Counted from the first letter of the stretch, positions 1 through 7,082 are shown. The stretch: DNA of 13,518 nt from Spirochaeta sp. (GCA_030590585.1 JAUUYD010000017.1:1-13518), one strand, 5' to 3'. The notes: generated by a model from the letters alone, not told the origin. Numbers and translations: made by a program.

Positions 1-94
1 AGACTCCCGCAGTCGAGACTCCCGCAGTTGAGACTCCCGCAGTCGAGACTCCCGCAGTCGAGACTCCCGCAGTCGAGACTCCCGCAGTCGAGAC
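1..94 (+). repeat. 15-bp tandem repeat array (at least 6 copies)
   Basis: The unit AGACTCCCGCAGTCG is repeated six times head to tail from base 1. The only visible change is one C-to-T in the second copy. A seventh copy breaks off after AGAC at 91-94. The unit is five codons long, so gain or loss of copies keeps the S2-like frame and adds or removes one TPAVE. Each unit also contains GACT-ccccg-AGTC-type inverted symmetry, which could favour slippage. The array runs off the window edge, so the true copy number is unknown. Confidence 0.95.
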
Positions 95-185
95 AAAAAA
101 GCCTCCTGCGAAAAAGGCTCCAGCCAAGAAAAAAACAGTCAAAAAAGAAGAAGAGGAGAAGAAGGAACATGGCAGTTACTCCTAA
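1..185 (+). CDS. rpsB: Probable 30S ribosomal protein S2, C-terminal tail only (5' truncated by window edge)
   Basis: Only the last 60 codons are present, read from position 3 to a TAA at 183-185. The visible protein is six copies of the pentapeptide TPAVE, then a Lys/Ala/Pro-rich stretch (KKPPAKKAPAKKK), then KKEEEEKKEHGSYS. No part of the conserved S2 fold is in the window. The assignment rests on position, because rpsB directly precedes tsf in most bacteria, and on the fact that some S2 proteins carry low-complexity C-terminal tails. The stop codon lies 17 bases inside tsf, so the genes overlap and may be translationally coupled. S2 would sit on the solvent side of the 30S subunit near the platform, where such a tail would be exposed. 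The other two frames either hit a stop (frame 2) or belong to the tsf frame, so this frame is preferred. An unrelated low-complexity protein cannot be excluded. Confidence 0.7.
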   Translation, partial: TPAVETPAVETPAVETPAVETPAVETPAVETKKPPAKKAPAKKKTVKKEEEEKKEHGSYS

Positions 186-1014
186 AGAAGTAAAAAAACT
201 CCGTGATAAAACCGGAGCAGGAATGCTCGACTGCAAGAACGCTCTGGTGGATGCCGGCGGTGATTTTGCAGCTGCCGAAAAAATTCTTAAAGAACAAGGC
301 CTTGCCAGCGCGGACAAACGTGTCGGCAGAGCAACTAATAACGGTTCTGTTTTTACACATATTGCAGATGGTAAGGCCGCTATGGCAGAACTAACCTGTG
401 AAACAGATTTCGTTGCAAAGAATGAAGTTTTCCGTAATGCCGGTGAGAGAATCGCAACAGCAGTAGCAGCATCAGGCTCCGCAAAGAAAACAGATGCCCT
501 TGAAACCATGGTAAAAGAAGCCATTTCTGTTCTCAAAGAGAATATGCTTCTTGGTAAAGTGGTTTACTGGGATGTTGCCGACAATGAAGTTGTTGTTAAT
601 TACTCTCATAATGGCGGTACTATCGGTGTAATGGTAAAGCTCAGTTGTGATACTGCTGATACCGCATCCAGGGATGAGGTAAAGGCTCTTGCCTTTGATC
701 TTGCTCTTCATGCCGCAGCTTTCAACCCCACTTATCTGGACCGAACAGCTGTTGACCCTGTGTATCTGAAAGAGCAGGAGGAAATTTTCACGACCCAGGC
801 CAACAATCTTGGGGATAAGCCGGAAAAGGTTATTAAGGGAATCGTACAAGGGAAGCTGAATAAACACCTGTCTCAGATATGCTTTCTTGACCAGGGTTTT
901 GTCAAAGAAGATAAGAAAGCTGTTAAAATAGTTGTATCGGAAACGGCCAAAGCTGTCAGCGGAACAATTGAACTGACAGAATATGCATATATCGCAGTCG
1001 GTCAGGAAGACTAG
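169..1014 (+). CDS. tsf: Translation elongation factor Ts (EF-Ts)
   Basis: This 281-residue cytoplasmic protein is the guanine-nucleotide exchange factor that recycles EF-Tu-GDP during elongation. The N-terminal UBA-like domain carries the family signature LRDKTGAGMLDCKNAL at residues 11-26. The second signature, CETDFVAKN (residues 77-85), contains the Asp80-Phe81 pair that in E. coli EF-Ts intrudes next to the Mg2+ site of EF-Tu. Length matches the usual 280-290 residues. The start is ATG at 169, with GAGGAG and GAAGG purine runs just upstream. The open frame extends further 5', but that part is only the out-of-frame reading of the upstream repeat (RLPQS units). The gene overlaps the end of the probable rpsB by 17 bases and is followed by a 176-base structured gap before frr. 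Identification is very secure. Confidence 0.97.
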   Translation: MAVTPKEVKKLRDKTGAGMLDCKNALVDAGGDFAAAEKILKEQGLASADKRVGRATNNGSVFTHIADGKAAMAELTCETDFVAKNEVFRNAGERIATAVAASGSAKKTDALETMVKEAISVLKENMLLGKVVYWDVADNEVVVNYSHNGGTIGVMVKLSCDTADTASRDEVKALAFDLALHAAAFNPTYLDRTAVDPVYLKEQEEIFTTQANNLGDKPEKVIKGIVQGKLNKHLSQICFLDQGFVKEDKKAVKIVVSETAKAVSGTIELTEYAYIAVGQED

Positions 1015-1017
1015 TAT

Positions 1018-1139
1018 AATGAATGGTATCATACCCCGGGGCCTGGTCGCTGCTTTACAGCTGCTCGGCCATGCACCCTAAGGCAGAGCCGTAGGGTGTG
1101 ATCCCATATTTTCCAGGCACTAGTATGGGAATAAACAAG
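1018..1139 (+). repeat. Dispersed intergenic repeat, copy 1 (tsf-frr gap)
   Basis: This segment is a diverged copy of the one at 9868-9993. Shared blocks in the same order are AATGAnTGGTATCATACCCC at the left, GGCA(A/G)AGCCG in the middle (16 of 20 bases over 1082-1101), and a right block ending TTCC(A/C)GGCACT (21 of 27 bases over 1095-1121). Weaker similarity continues to 1139. The left arm GGTATCATACC (1025-1035) can pair with GGTGTGATCCC (1095-1105) with one mismatch and one G-U pair. Inside is the hairpin CACCCTA-a-GGC-aga-GCC-g-TAGGGTG (1074-1098), which competes with the outer stem for four bases. The element begins a few bases after the tsf stop. There is no U-run, so it does not look like an intrinsic terminator. 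Confidence 0.75.
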
Positions 1140-1178
1140 AGACCGGGATCTGCCGATCTCTTAATTAACGGAATTAAG
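1139..1178 (+). promoter_or_regulatory. Two adjacent hairpins directly upstream of the frr ribosome binding site
   Basis: The first hairpin pairs GAGACCGG (1139-1146) with CCGATCTC (1153-1160), with one mismatch. The second is a perfect 7-bp stem, CTTAATT (1160-1166) with AATTAAG (1172-1178), loop AACGG. The second ends one base before the AGGAGG of frr (1180-1185). They share base 1160, so full pairing of both is mutually exclusive. A role in frr translation or mRNA processing is inference. Neither has a terminator-like U-tract. Confidence 0.35.
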
Positions 1179-1190
1179 CAGGAGGAAATT

Positions 1191-1733
1191 ATGCAAGAGG
1201 TAAAAGCCAAAGCCGAAGAACGAATGAAGAAAAGCATTGGGGCGTTGGGAGACGATTTCAATCTTTTGCGGACTGGAAGAGCCTCTGCAGCACTTTTCGA
1301 CAAAGTTCGTGTTGAGTATTACGGTACACCTACACCATTAAATCAGCTCGCAAACATATCTATTCCTGAAGCCAGACTCATCGTAATTCAGCCCTTTGAT
1401 AGAAATTCCATTGTTGATATTGAGAAAGCAATACTCTCTTCTGAACTTGGGCTGAATCCGGGTAACGACGGTAAAGTTATTCGAATAAGCATTCCACCTC
1501 TCAACGAAGAGAGAAGGAAGGACTTGGTTAAACAGGCAAAGAGTTTATCGGAAAACGCCAGAGTTTCAGTACGAAATATACGACGTGATACCAACGACCA
1601 GATCAAGAACGGCGACTTCACTGAAGATGAACAAAAAAAAGGTATAGATGAGATTCAAAAACTTACAGATAAATATGTTGAAAAAATTGCTGATGCTTTG
1701 AAAGTTAAGGAAAAGGAAATTATGGAGGTCTGA
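1191..1733 (+). CDS. frr: Ribosome recycling factor (RRF)
   Basis: This 180-residue cytoplasmic protein acts with EF-G to split the post-termination 70S ribosome. The family pattern is clear from end to end: the N-terminal helix with LRTGRASAALFDKVRVEYYG, the beta-rich domain II (YGTPTPLNQLANISIPEARLIVIQPFD, with PFD before the next helix), and the C-terminal helices with VRNIRRDTNDQIK and the usual EDEQKKGIDEIQKLTDKYV segment. Length is close to the standard 185. The start is ATG at 1191, fixed by a perfect AGGAGG five bases upstream. The open frame reaches back to a GTG at 1098, but that part lies in the repeat and hairpin region and is not family sequence. The TGA at 1731-1733 overlaps the uppS ATG by one base, implying coupling. 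Confidence 0.97.
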   Translation: MQEVKAKAEERMKKSIGALGDDFNLLRTGRASAALFDKVRVEYYGTPTPLNQLANISIPEARLIVIQPFDRNSIVDIEKAILSSELGLNPGNDGKVIRISIPPLNEERRKDLVKQAKSLSENARVSVRNIRRDTNDQIKNGDFTEDEQKKGIDEIQKLTDKYVEKIADALKVKEKEIMEV

Positions 1734-2440
1734 TGGCCCCCGAAAATTTATCCATACCGTCTCATGTCGGTATCATAATGGATGGTAACGGCCGATGGGC
1801 CAGTGAACGCGGACTTCCACGTACAAGCGGTCATAAGGAAGGCCTTGAATCCGCCAAACGAATCGTAGCACACGCCTCTGATTCAGGAGTTTCCACCTTG
1901 TCACTTTTTGCCTTTTCTACTGAAAACTGGCGCAGAGCCGAGGATGAAGTAAATTTCCTGATGGGCCTCATTAAGACTCGTCTTCGCAGGCAGTATGAGT
2001 TCTATAAGGAACACAGTTTACGTGTAATCCACTCAGGGGATCTTGAAAGACTTCCACCCAAAGTTCGTGATGAGATACTTCTTGTTGAGGAAGATACAAA
2101 ATCTTTTCCCGGTATGAGGGTAAACCTGTTAATCAATTACGGTGGTCGTGATGAAATAATCAGAGCTGTAAAACGTTACTGTGATGCCGGCGGAAGCCCC
2201 GGTGAGATTAATGAAGATTCCATCAATGCTCATTTAGACCATCCTGAGATATCCAATCTCGACCTACTTATCCGGACTGGTGGGGAACTGAGAATAAGCA
2301 ATTTTCTTATTTGGCAAGCAGCATACGCGGAACTTTTTTTCTCTGATGTGTACTGGCCTGACTGGTCTTCAATTCAACTTGATGATGCTTTTGCGCATTA
2401 CAGGAAACGGCAGAGACGTTTCGGCGGAGTTTCTAAATGA
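1733..2440 (+). CDS. uppS: Undecaprenyl (polyprenyl) diphosphate synthase, cis-prenyltransferase
   Basis: This 235-residue enzyme adds isopentenyl diphosphate units in cis to farnesyl diphosphate, normally giving C55 undecaprenyl diphosphate, the precursor of the lipid carrier for peptidoglycan. All UPPS conserved regions are visible: HVGIIMDGNGRWA (residues 11-23, with catalytic Asp17), FAFSTENWRR (59-68), INYGGRDEI (134-142), and LLIRTGGELRISNFLIWQ followed by AAYAELFF and YWPDW (178-211), which include the substrate- and Mg-binding Arg, Ser and Glu positions. It lacks a signal peptide and is cytosolic or membrane-peripheral. GGAGG lies four bases before the ATG, inside the end of frr. The stop overlaps the cdsA start as ATGA. 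Product chain length cannot be read from sequence, but the context with cdsA and rseP favours the cell-wall role. Confidence 0.96.
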   Translation: MAPENLSIPSHVGIIMDGNGRWASERGLPRTSGHKEGLESAKRIVAHASDSGVSTLSLFAFSTENWRRAEDEVNFLMGLIKTRLRRQYEFYKEHSLRVIHSGDLERLPPKVRDEILLVEEDTKSFPGMRVNLLINYGGRDEIIRAVKRYCDAGGSPGEINEDSINAHLDHPEISNLDLLIRTGGELRISNFLIWQAAYAELFFSDVYWPDWSSIQLDDAFAHYRKRQRRFGGVSK

Positions 2441-3270
2441 CTAATACCATAACAAGGTTGCTTCTCTTTTTCCTTGCAATCCCGATGCTGATTGCTCTGA
2501 TACTTTTTCTACCTCAGCATGGACATCTCAGTGTAATAATCCTGTTGATTTTCGTCGGGATACTCTGCGGTTTTGAAATGAGGACCATGCTTTCAAATGT
2601 TACCGAAAAGATGCCTTTGTGGACTGCCTTTATCCCCGGGGTTCCACCTTTAATGGCCTGGTTGGTAAATATGGGATGGATACCGATTAACCTGACAACA
2701 GCCGTATTTGCCGGAGTCCTGATCTGGGCTTTATCCGATGCGGTATTTGTAAAGGAAATTGAAATCACCAATGGAATTTACAGAATGGGATCAAGGCTCC
2801 TGATGATTATTTACCCCGGCTTGTTTATCTGGTGGGTAGCCAGACTTACGTGGTTTGATAATGCAGAACTTGTTATTCTTATATTTATGCTGACAGTATT
2901 TCTTAATGATGCCCTTGCATGGTTTTTTGGAGTGATTTTCGGCAAGCATAGGAATATTGTTGTAGTCAGCCCTAATAAAAGCCTGGAAGGTTTCCTTGGA
3001 GGTATGCTCACATCGGTGGCAGTAATACTGATTTCTTCTTACTTTGCTCCAACGTTATTACCACACCCGTTATGGCAGCTTGTACTGTTCGGAATCGTTA
3101 CCGCTTTTACAACCACAATGGGGGATTTGGTTGAATCCGCAATTAAACGAGCTGTCGGCGCTAAGGACTCAGGTAATGTTATACCCGGCCGCGGCGGCAT
3201 GTTGGATTCTATCGATTCAGTACTGCTGACAGCACCGGTTTTCATACTGTTTCTACAACTGGCGGTTTGA
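2437..3270 (+). CDS. cdsA: Phosphatidate cytidylyltransferase (CDP-diacylglycerol synthase)
   Basis: This 277-residue polytopic membrane enzyme converts phosphatidic acid and CTP into CDP-diacylglycerol, the branch point of phospholipid synthesis. Hydrophobic segments run through most of the protein, for example residues 5-25, 31-48, 63-80, 88-104, 120-136, 145-166 and 190-206. The C-terminal catalytic region is recognisable: NDALAWFFG (157-165), SPNKSLEGFLGG (178-189), GDLVESAIKR (229-238) and KDSGNVIPGRGGMLDSIDS (243-261). The usual CDS signature is PGHGG followed by LDRxD. Here His is replaced by Arg252 and Arg by Ser258, while the putative Mg-binding Asp244 and Asp257 are kept. The start overlaps the uppS stop (ATGA). 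The stop overlaps the TTG start of rseP. The gene dxr, which often lies between cdsA and rseP, is absent here. The family call is secure. Confidence 0.93.
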   Translation: MTNTITRLLLFFLAIPMLIALILFLPQHGHLSVIILLIFVGILCGFEMRTMLSNVTEKMPLWTAFIPGVPPLMAWLVNMGWIPINLTTAVFAGVLIWALSDAVFVKEIEITNGIYRMGSRLLMIIYPGLFIWWVARLTWFDNAELVILIFMLTVFLNDALAWFFGVIFGKHRNIVVVSPNKSLEGFLGGMLTSVAVILISSYFAPTLLPHPLWQLVLFGIVTAFTTTMGDLVESAIKRAVGAKDSGNVIPGRGGMLDSIDSVLLTAPVFILFLQLAV

Positions 3271-4631
3271 TTGTGTTCAGCAGCTTTTATGAAATTTTGT
3301 TAGGCATTATCGGCCTTTCAATTGTTGTACTCGTCCATGAAAGCGGCCATTATTTTGCAGCCCGGGCAGTTGGTATCAAGGTAGAAACCTTCTCCATAGG
3401 ATTTGGCCGCAGAATTTTCGGTTTTAAAAAAAATGAGACAGAATACCGCTTGTCATTAATACCTCTGGGTGGTTACTGCCGTTTTTACGGCGAACAGTCT
3501 TTTCGTCAGGCCCTTGATGAAAAGCTGGATTATATACCAGGGGTTAAAGGCGAATTCTACGGTTCATCACCTTTAAAACGTATCATTGTCAGTTTCTCCG
3601 GTCCTCTGGCAAATATTCTATTTGCCGTTTTCGTTTTTACCATGATTTCCTGGATTGGATTTGCGGAGTATTATACGGAACCTAAGATTATTCTTGCTTC
3701 TGAGTGGTCTTTGGAAAAAGAAATGTGGCCTTCTGATACTGCCGGACTGAAAAGCGGAGATATTATCATTTCAGTGGATGGCAACCCTGTTGACCGATTT
3801 AATGAGTTGCGACGCTTTCTCATTTTTCGTCCCGGCGAAGAGCTGAGGCTTGGTATTCTTCGGGACGGACGCAGTTTATCTCTGACTATAACGCCGAAGC
3901 TCGACAGAAAGACCGGAATCGCCATAATCGGAGTTTTGAACTGGGTAGATCCGGTTATTGCTAAATCGGTTCACAGCAGTTCAGCCTATTCAGCCGGCCT
4001 GAATCCGGGTGACAGAGTATTATCGATTAATGGAAGGAATATCCCGCATACTGTAGCTTTTTACAGCATTCTTGCAGGTCTGGAAGAAAAAACTGCAACA
4101 ATCATTGTTGAGAGACAAGGTGAGAAGAGAACCTTACAGCCTGTTTCAGCGCTTAACTTCACAACAGATCTTTCGTTCAGGATAATGACAGGCCGATCGA
4201 TACAATTAGATATATTCCAGGCTTTGATTAAAGGTTTTGATGAAACTTTTGATATTCTCAGCTCAACTATGAAGGGCATGCGGATGCTCTTTATGGGTGT
4301 TGAATTACAAAATGCGGTCTCAGGTCCTATCAGACTGATTTCGGATACCGGTGCAGTTGTTGCGGAAGGTTTCCGTAATGGATTTGGTCCCGGCTTATTA
4401 TGGTCTTTTGAACTGATGTCCTTAATTTCCATATCTCTGGCATTTCTGAATCTTCTTCCCATTCCCGTATTGGATGGGGGGCAGATCGTACTCTTTGTAT
4501 TCGAAATAATAAGACGAAGGCAGTTAAACCCGAAATATGTCTACAGATATCAGTTTATCGGTACTATACTCGTGCTGTTAATCGCCATTGCCGCTACAAC
4601 TGGTGATATCGTTCACTTAAACGGCCGCTGA
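3267..4631 (+). CDS. rseP: RseP-type site-2 intramembrane zinc metalloprotease with two PDZ domains
   Basis: This 454-residue integral membrane protease of family M50 cleaves transmembrane segments; in E. coli it releases sigma-E by cutting RseA and also clears signal peptides. The first membrane helix carries HESGH (residues 24-28), giving zinc ligands His24 and His28 and catalytic Glu25. The SGPLAN motif is at 111-116. Two PDZ domains occupy roughly 139-215 (core GLKSGDIIISVDG) and 225-300 (core GLNPGDRVLSING), which lie in the periplasm in known homologues. The third zinc-ligand motif, NLLPIPVLDGGQ, places Asp403 near the C-terminal helices. Translation most likely starts at TTG 3267, overlapping the cdsA TGA as TTGA; GTG 3273 is possible. 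The Shine-Dalgarno is weak (GGCGG), so coupling to cdsA is likely. The natural substrate in this organism is unknown. Confidence 0.95.
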   Translation: MIVFSSFYEILLGIIGLSIVVLVHESGHYFAARAVGIKVETFSIGFGRRIFGFKKNETEYRLSLIPLGGYCRFYGEQSFRQALDEKLDYIPGVKGEFYGSSPLKRIIVSFSGPLANILFAVFVFTMISWIGFAEYYTEPKIILASEWSLEKEMWPSDTAGLKSGDIIISVDGNPVDRFNELRRFLIFRPGEELRLGILRDGRSLSLTITPKLDRKTGIAIIGVLNWVDPVIAKSVHSSSAYSAGLNPGDRVLSINGRNIPHTVAFYSILAGLEEKTATIIVERQGEKRTLQPVSALNFTTDLSFRIMTGRSIQLDIFQALIKGFDETFDILSSTMKGMRMLFMGVELQNAVSGPIRLISDTGAVVAEGFRNGFGPGLLWSFELMSLISISLAFLNLLPIPVLDGGQIVLFVFEIIRRRQLNPKYVYRYQFIGTILVLLIAIAATTGDIVHLNGR

Positions 4632-4642
4632 CAGGAGAAAAC

Positions 4643-6745
4643 ATGAATAATTTTAAAAAGAACACACTACTCCTAATTCTATCAACTTTTTCGATATTTT
4701 CGCTATCCGCTTCTTACCGTCTGGTTCTGCAGTCGGGACATGATGGCATACCGGTTGCAGTTCAATGGCATGAAAAATCAAAAACAATAGTCTCTGCCGG
4801 TATAGATGGACGGCTTATTGTCACACGTCCCGGGGACAATAAGGTTCTTCACCGTTTTCGTGTTACAGATGAGAATATTTATGACCTGAAGGTTGATCCG
4901 GTAAATAGCAGAGCGGCTGTCATAACATCAAAAAATGGTATTTACACTGTTTCAGTCTGGAACTGGAATGATGAAGAAATTGAATATGATTATGAATTGG
5001 AATCTGAGCCCTTATTCACTTCATGGTCGGCCAGAGGTCGTTATCTGACCATAGGCAACCTCGGTTCACCGAGCATCATCGTTCTTGAAGGACGTACAGG
5101 ACGAAGACTTTCATATCTTCAACGGCTACCCTCTTTGTATAACACCGGTTATATCGGATCAACAGAAACTATTCTGATGACCTACATGGTTTCAGGTGCC
5201 ATTCGTTACTGGGATATTCGTAGTTCAGTGCTCAAACTTTCAACCGAAACCATTTCTAATCTTCAGGGAATAAGAGTTCTACAGACTGAATCAAAAACAA
5301 CATTGTTCGGTTACAGGAATGAGACTCTTTTTCTTGTAAACAGGCAAACCGGTGTGGTTCTCGATCAAATAGAGATACCCGGTCTCAAGGATGTTTCAAT
5401 AGATAAAGAAGATGGGGAGATTGATGCTCTTGCTGAAAATATGGCAGGCTCTTTCCTTCATCAATATAAAGTACGTAATGAACGCTTTCTACCACGGGAT
5501 TTCGGTACTGCCAATTTGTCAACGACAGCAGAGCCGCTGACACTTGATGTATCAATTCAGGCCATGAAAGTTCTGCGGAGAAACGGAACGACTTATCTCA
5601 TGTCTGAATCCGGCAGCCTTTATTCACAAGGACTGACAGGTTTTTCACCCCTGATTAACGATCGCCTCTGGCAGCCTGACTCCATGGCTTTCCATGATGA
5701 ATCAATTTATATAAGCGGTGGAAGTAAAATTCTGCGCTTCACTTCTCCTTTTTTCAAAGAAAACTCAAACGGTGATACTCAGGATCTGTCCACGGTAACA
5801 CGTGAAGAGATTAATACAGATTCCAGATCTTCAGATACCGGTATCAGGATATTGGAAGATGGTACCATTCTGTTATGGGATAAAGGCAACGATGATATTG
5901 GCAGCGGGATTCGTAGACTTCGCTTCAGTTCTCCAGAATATGTGACTCTGTTTCCTGTTGATGGGAAACTTCAAAAACTTGATATTATTGATGATGAAAG
6001 AATGTTGAGTGTTGACCGTAATGGCACAGTTAAGATTATGAGCAGCTTTACAGGCGAAATATTTTCAACATATTCGGCACTTGGCATACTTGACTCTGCT
6101 TATTCAATAGATGGTGGATACCTTCTTGCCGGACGATCTTCTACCGGGCGTGCCGGATCAGCTCTGGAACAGGTGGACACACAAACAAGAGAGTCTGTAC
6201 CTGTCCCTGATAACCGTTTTATGATTTATCGTGTTGAAACAGGGCCAAACGGTATTTATACCATAGGTGTAACCCGTAGCCCTGCCGGCGGATCAAAAAC
6301 TTCAATACTGCTCCATGATAAAGAGAATCCCGAACAAAGTAAAAAAATTCTGGAATTTACAGGCGAAGATCTTAATGCCGTAATTCTATCTGAGCCCAGT
6401 GGAAAAAGCATCTTTACAACTGCAGGCGGAGAAGTTCTGAAAATAAACGGATCACGCAGAATATCGTTCCAATGGGATGAATCTGTTTTTGATCTTGCAC
6501 TCAGAGCTGATGTTCTTTACGGCCTGGATAATGATGGAGCTATGGTTCTATGGGACGCCGATAATGGAAGGTCTTTGTTGAAAGTCTATTTCTTCAATGA
6601 TGGAGGATGGATCGCCATTCGGCCTGATAATGAAAAAATATGGTCGTCACCCGGAGCAATTGAGAATGTCATTATTTACCGTGACGGCAGGGTTATCGAT
6701 CCCAGAAGGATCAGTCAGATTCTGGATGATTCCCAATTCTCTTAA
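4643..6745 (+). CDS. Exported WD40/quinoprotein-like beta-propeller protein, function unknown
   Basis: This 700-residue protein has a typical signal peptide: basic start (MNNFKK), hydrophobic core to about residue 20, and a probable signal peptidase I site near SAS-YR. There is no lipobox Cys. The rest reads as degenerate beta-propeller blades of 40-45 residues, for example AVQWHEKSKTIVSAGIDGRL, VDPVNSRAAVITSKNG, GAIRYWDIRS, DERMLSVDRNGTVKIMSSFTGE and YGLDNDGAMVLWDADNG. That length could form two propellers. The C-terminus (NDGGWIAIRPDNEKIWSSPGA) resembles the tail motif seen after blades in some WD40 proteins. No catalytic motif is recognised. AGGAG lies six bases before ATG, and only 11 bases separate it from rseP, so it is cotranscribed. 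A periplasmic scaffold or envelope-monitoring role beside RseP is inference. It converges with the ComFB gene across about 19 bases. Confidence 0.8.
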   Translation: MNNFKKNTLLLILSTFSIFSLSASYRLVLQSGHDGIPVAVQWHEKSKTIVSAGIDGRLIVTRPGDNKVLHRFRVTDENIYDLKVDPVNSRAAVITSKNGIYTVSVWNWNDEEIEYDYELESEPLFTSWSARGRYLTIGNLGSPSIIVLEGRTGRRLSYLQRLPSLYNTGYIGSTETILMTYMVSGAIRYWDIRSSVLKLSTETISNLQGIRVLQTESKTTLFGYRNETLFLVNRQTGVVLDQIEIPGLKDVSIDKEDGEIDALAENMAGSFLHQYKVRNERFLPRDFGTANLSTTAEPLTLDVSIQAMKVLRRNGTTYLMSESGSLYSQGLTGFSPLINDRLWQPDSMAFHDESIYISGGSKILRFTSPFFKENSNGDTQDLSTVTREEINTDSRSSDTGIRILEDGTILLWDKGNDDIGSGIRRLRFSSPEYVTLFPVDGKLQKLDIIDDERMLSVDRNGTVKIMSSFTGEIFSTYSALGILDSAYSIDGGYLLAGRSSTGRAGSALEQVDTQTRESVPVPDNRFMIYRVETGPNGIYTIGVTRSPAGGSKTSILLHDKENPEQSKKILEFTGEDLNAVILSEPSGKSIFTTAGGEVLKINGSRRISFQWDESVFDLALRADVLYGLDNDGAMVLWDADNGRSLLKVYFFNDGGWIAIRPDNEKIWSSPGAIENVIIYRDGRVIDPRRISQILDDSQFS

Positions 6746-6764
6746 GGATGTAGAGACAAAGCAC

Positions 6765-7067
6765 TTACTTGGTGTTTCCGCATAGAGGATTTTGACTGAT
6801 TTTATGAATTGCTTCAGTTACATTTCCTTTGACACTTTTATTCACTTCAGAATTTTCCACTCTGGCATACAGGGAACCCATCAATGAAGAGCGGTACCTC
6901 GGTTGAACATTGTTCAATGCATAGCATGCCATATCAAGAATACAGTCGTTGCATTTGCAAATATCTTCGTCAGCTATTGCAGCAAGTTGATTCTCAAGTT
7001 CTGTAAAAACAAAGTCTTCCATCTGGTTCATCAGGTCTGAGAGATCGTAATTATCAGAAAGCGCCAT
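6765..7067 (-). CDS. ComFB-family small protein, candidate cyclic-dinucleotide receptor
   Basis: This 100-residue soluble protein has the pattern of the ComFB (late competence development) family: a helical N-terminus with N..M..FV, then CKCNDCILDMACYALNNVQPRY (residues 37-58), which fits the family core CxCxxCxxDxxxxALNxxxPxY. Cys37, Cys39 and Cys42 form the cluster. ComFB is named from the Bacillus comF operon, where its role is unclear; cyanobacterial members are reported to bind cyclic di-GMP or related dinucleotides. GGAGG (7077-7081) lies nine bases before the ATG, and the gene starts 15 bases after the dnaB stop, so it is the last gene of the rpsF-ssb-rpsR-rplI-dnaB run. The family call is from motif only. 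The ligand is not determined, and the Cys cluster could instead bind metal. Confidence 0.75.
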   Translation of the reverse strand: MALSDNYDLSDLMNQMEDFVFTELENQLAAIADEDICKCNDCILDMACYALNNVQPRYRSSLMGSLYARVENSEVNKSVKGNVTEAIHKISQNPLCGNTK

Positions 7068-7082
7068 AACTGATAGCCTCCG

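Noticed and set aside
1..94. CRISPR-like array
   Set aside because: The units are 15 bp with no spacers and code in frame for a pentapeptide.
472..1032. 186-codon open frame antisense to tsf
   Set aside because: It lies wholly opposite a certain EF-Ts gene, with no Shine-Dalgarno-led start and no recognisable protein pattern; it is a coding shadow.
6759..6777. Bidirectional terminator between the propeller gene and the ComFB gene
   Set aside because: AAGCAC/GTGTTT gives only a weak 6-bp stem with a G-T pair, and no T-run follows on either strand.
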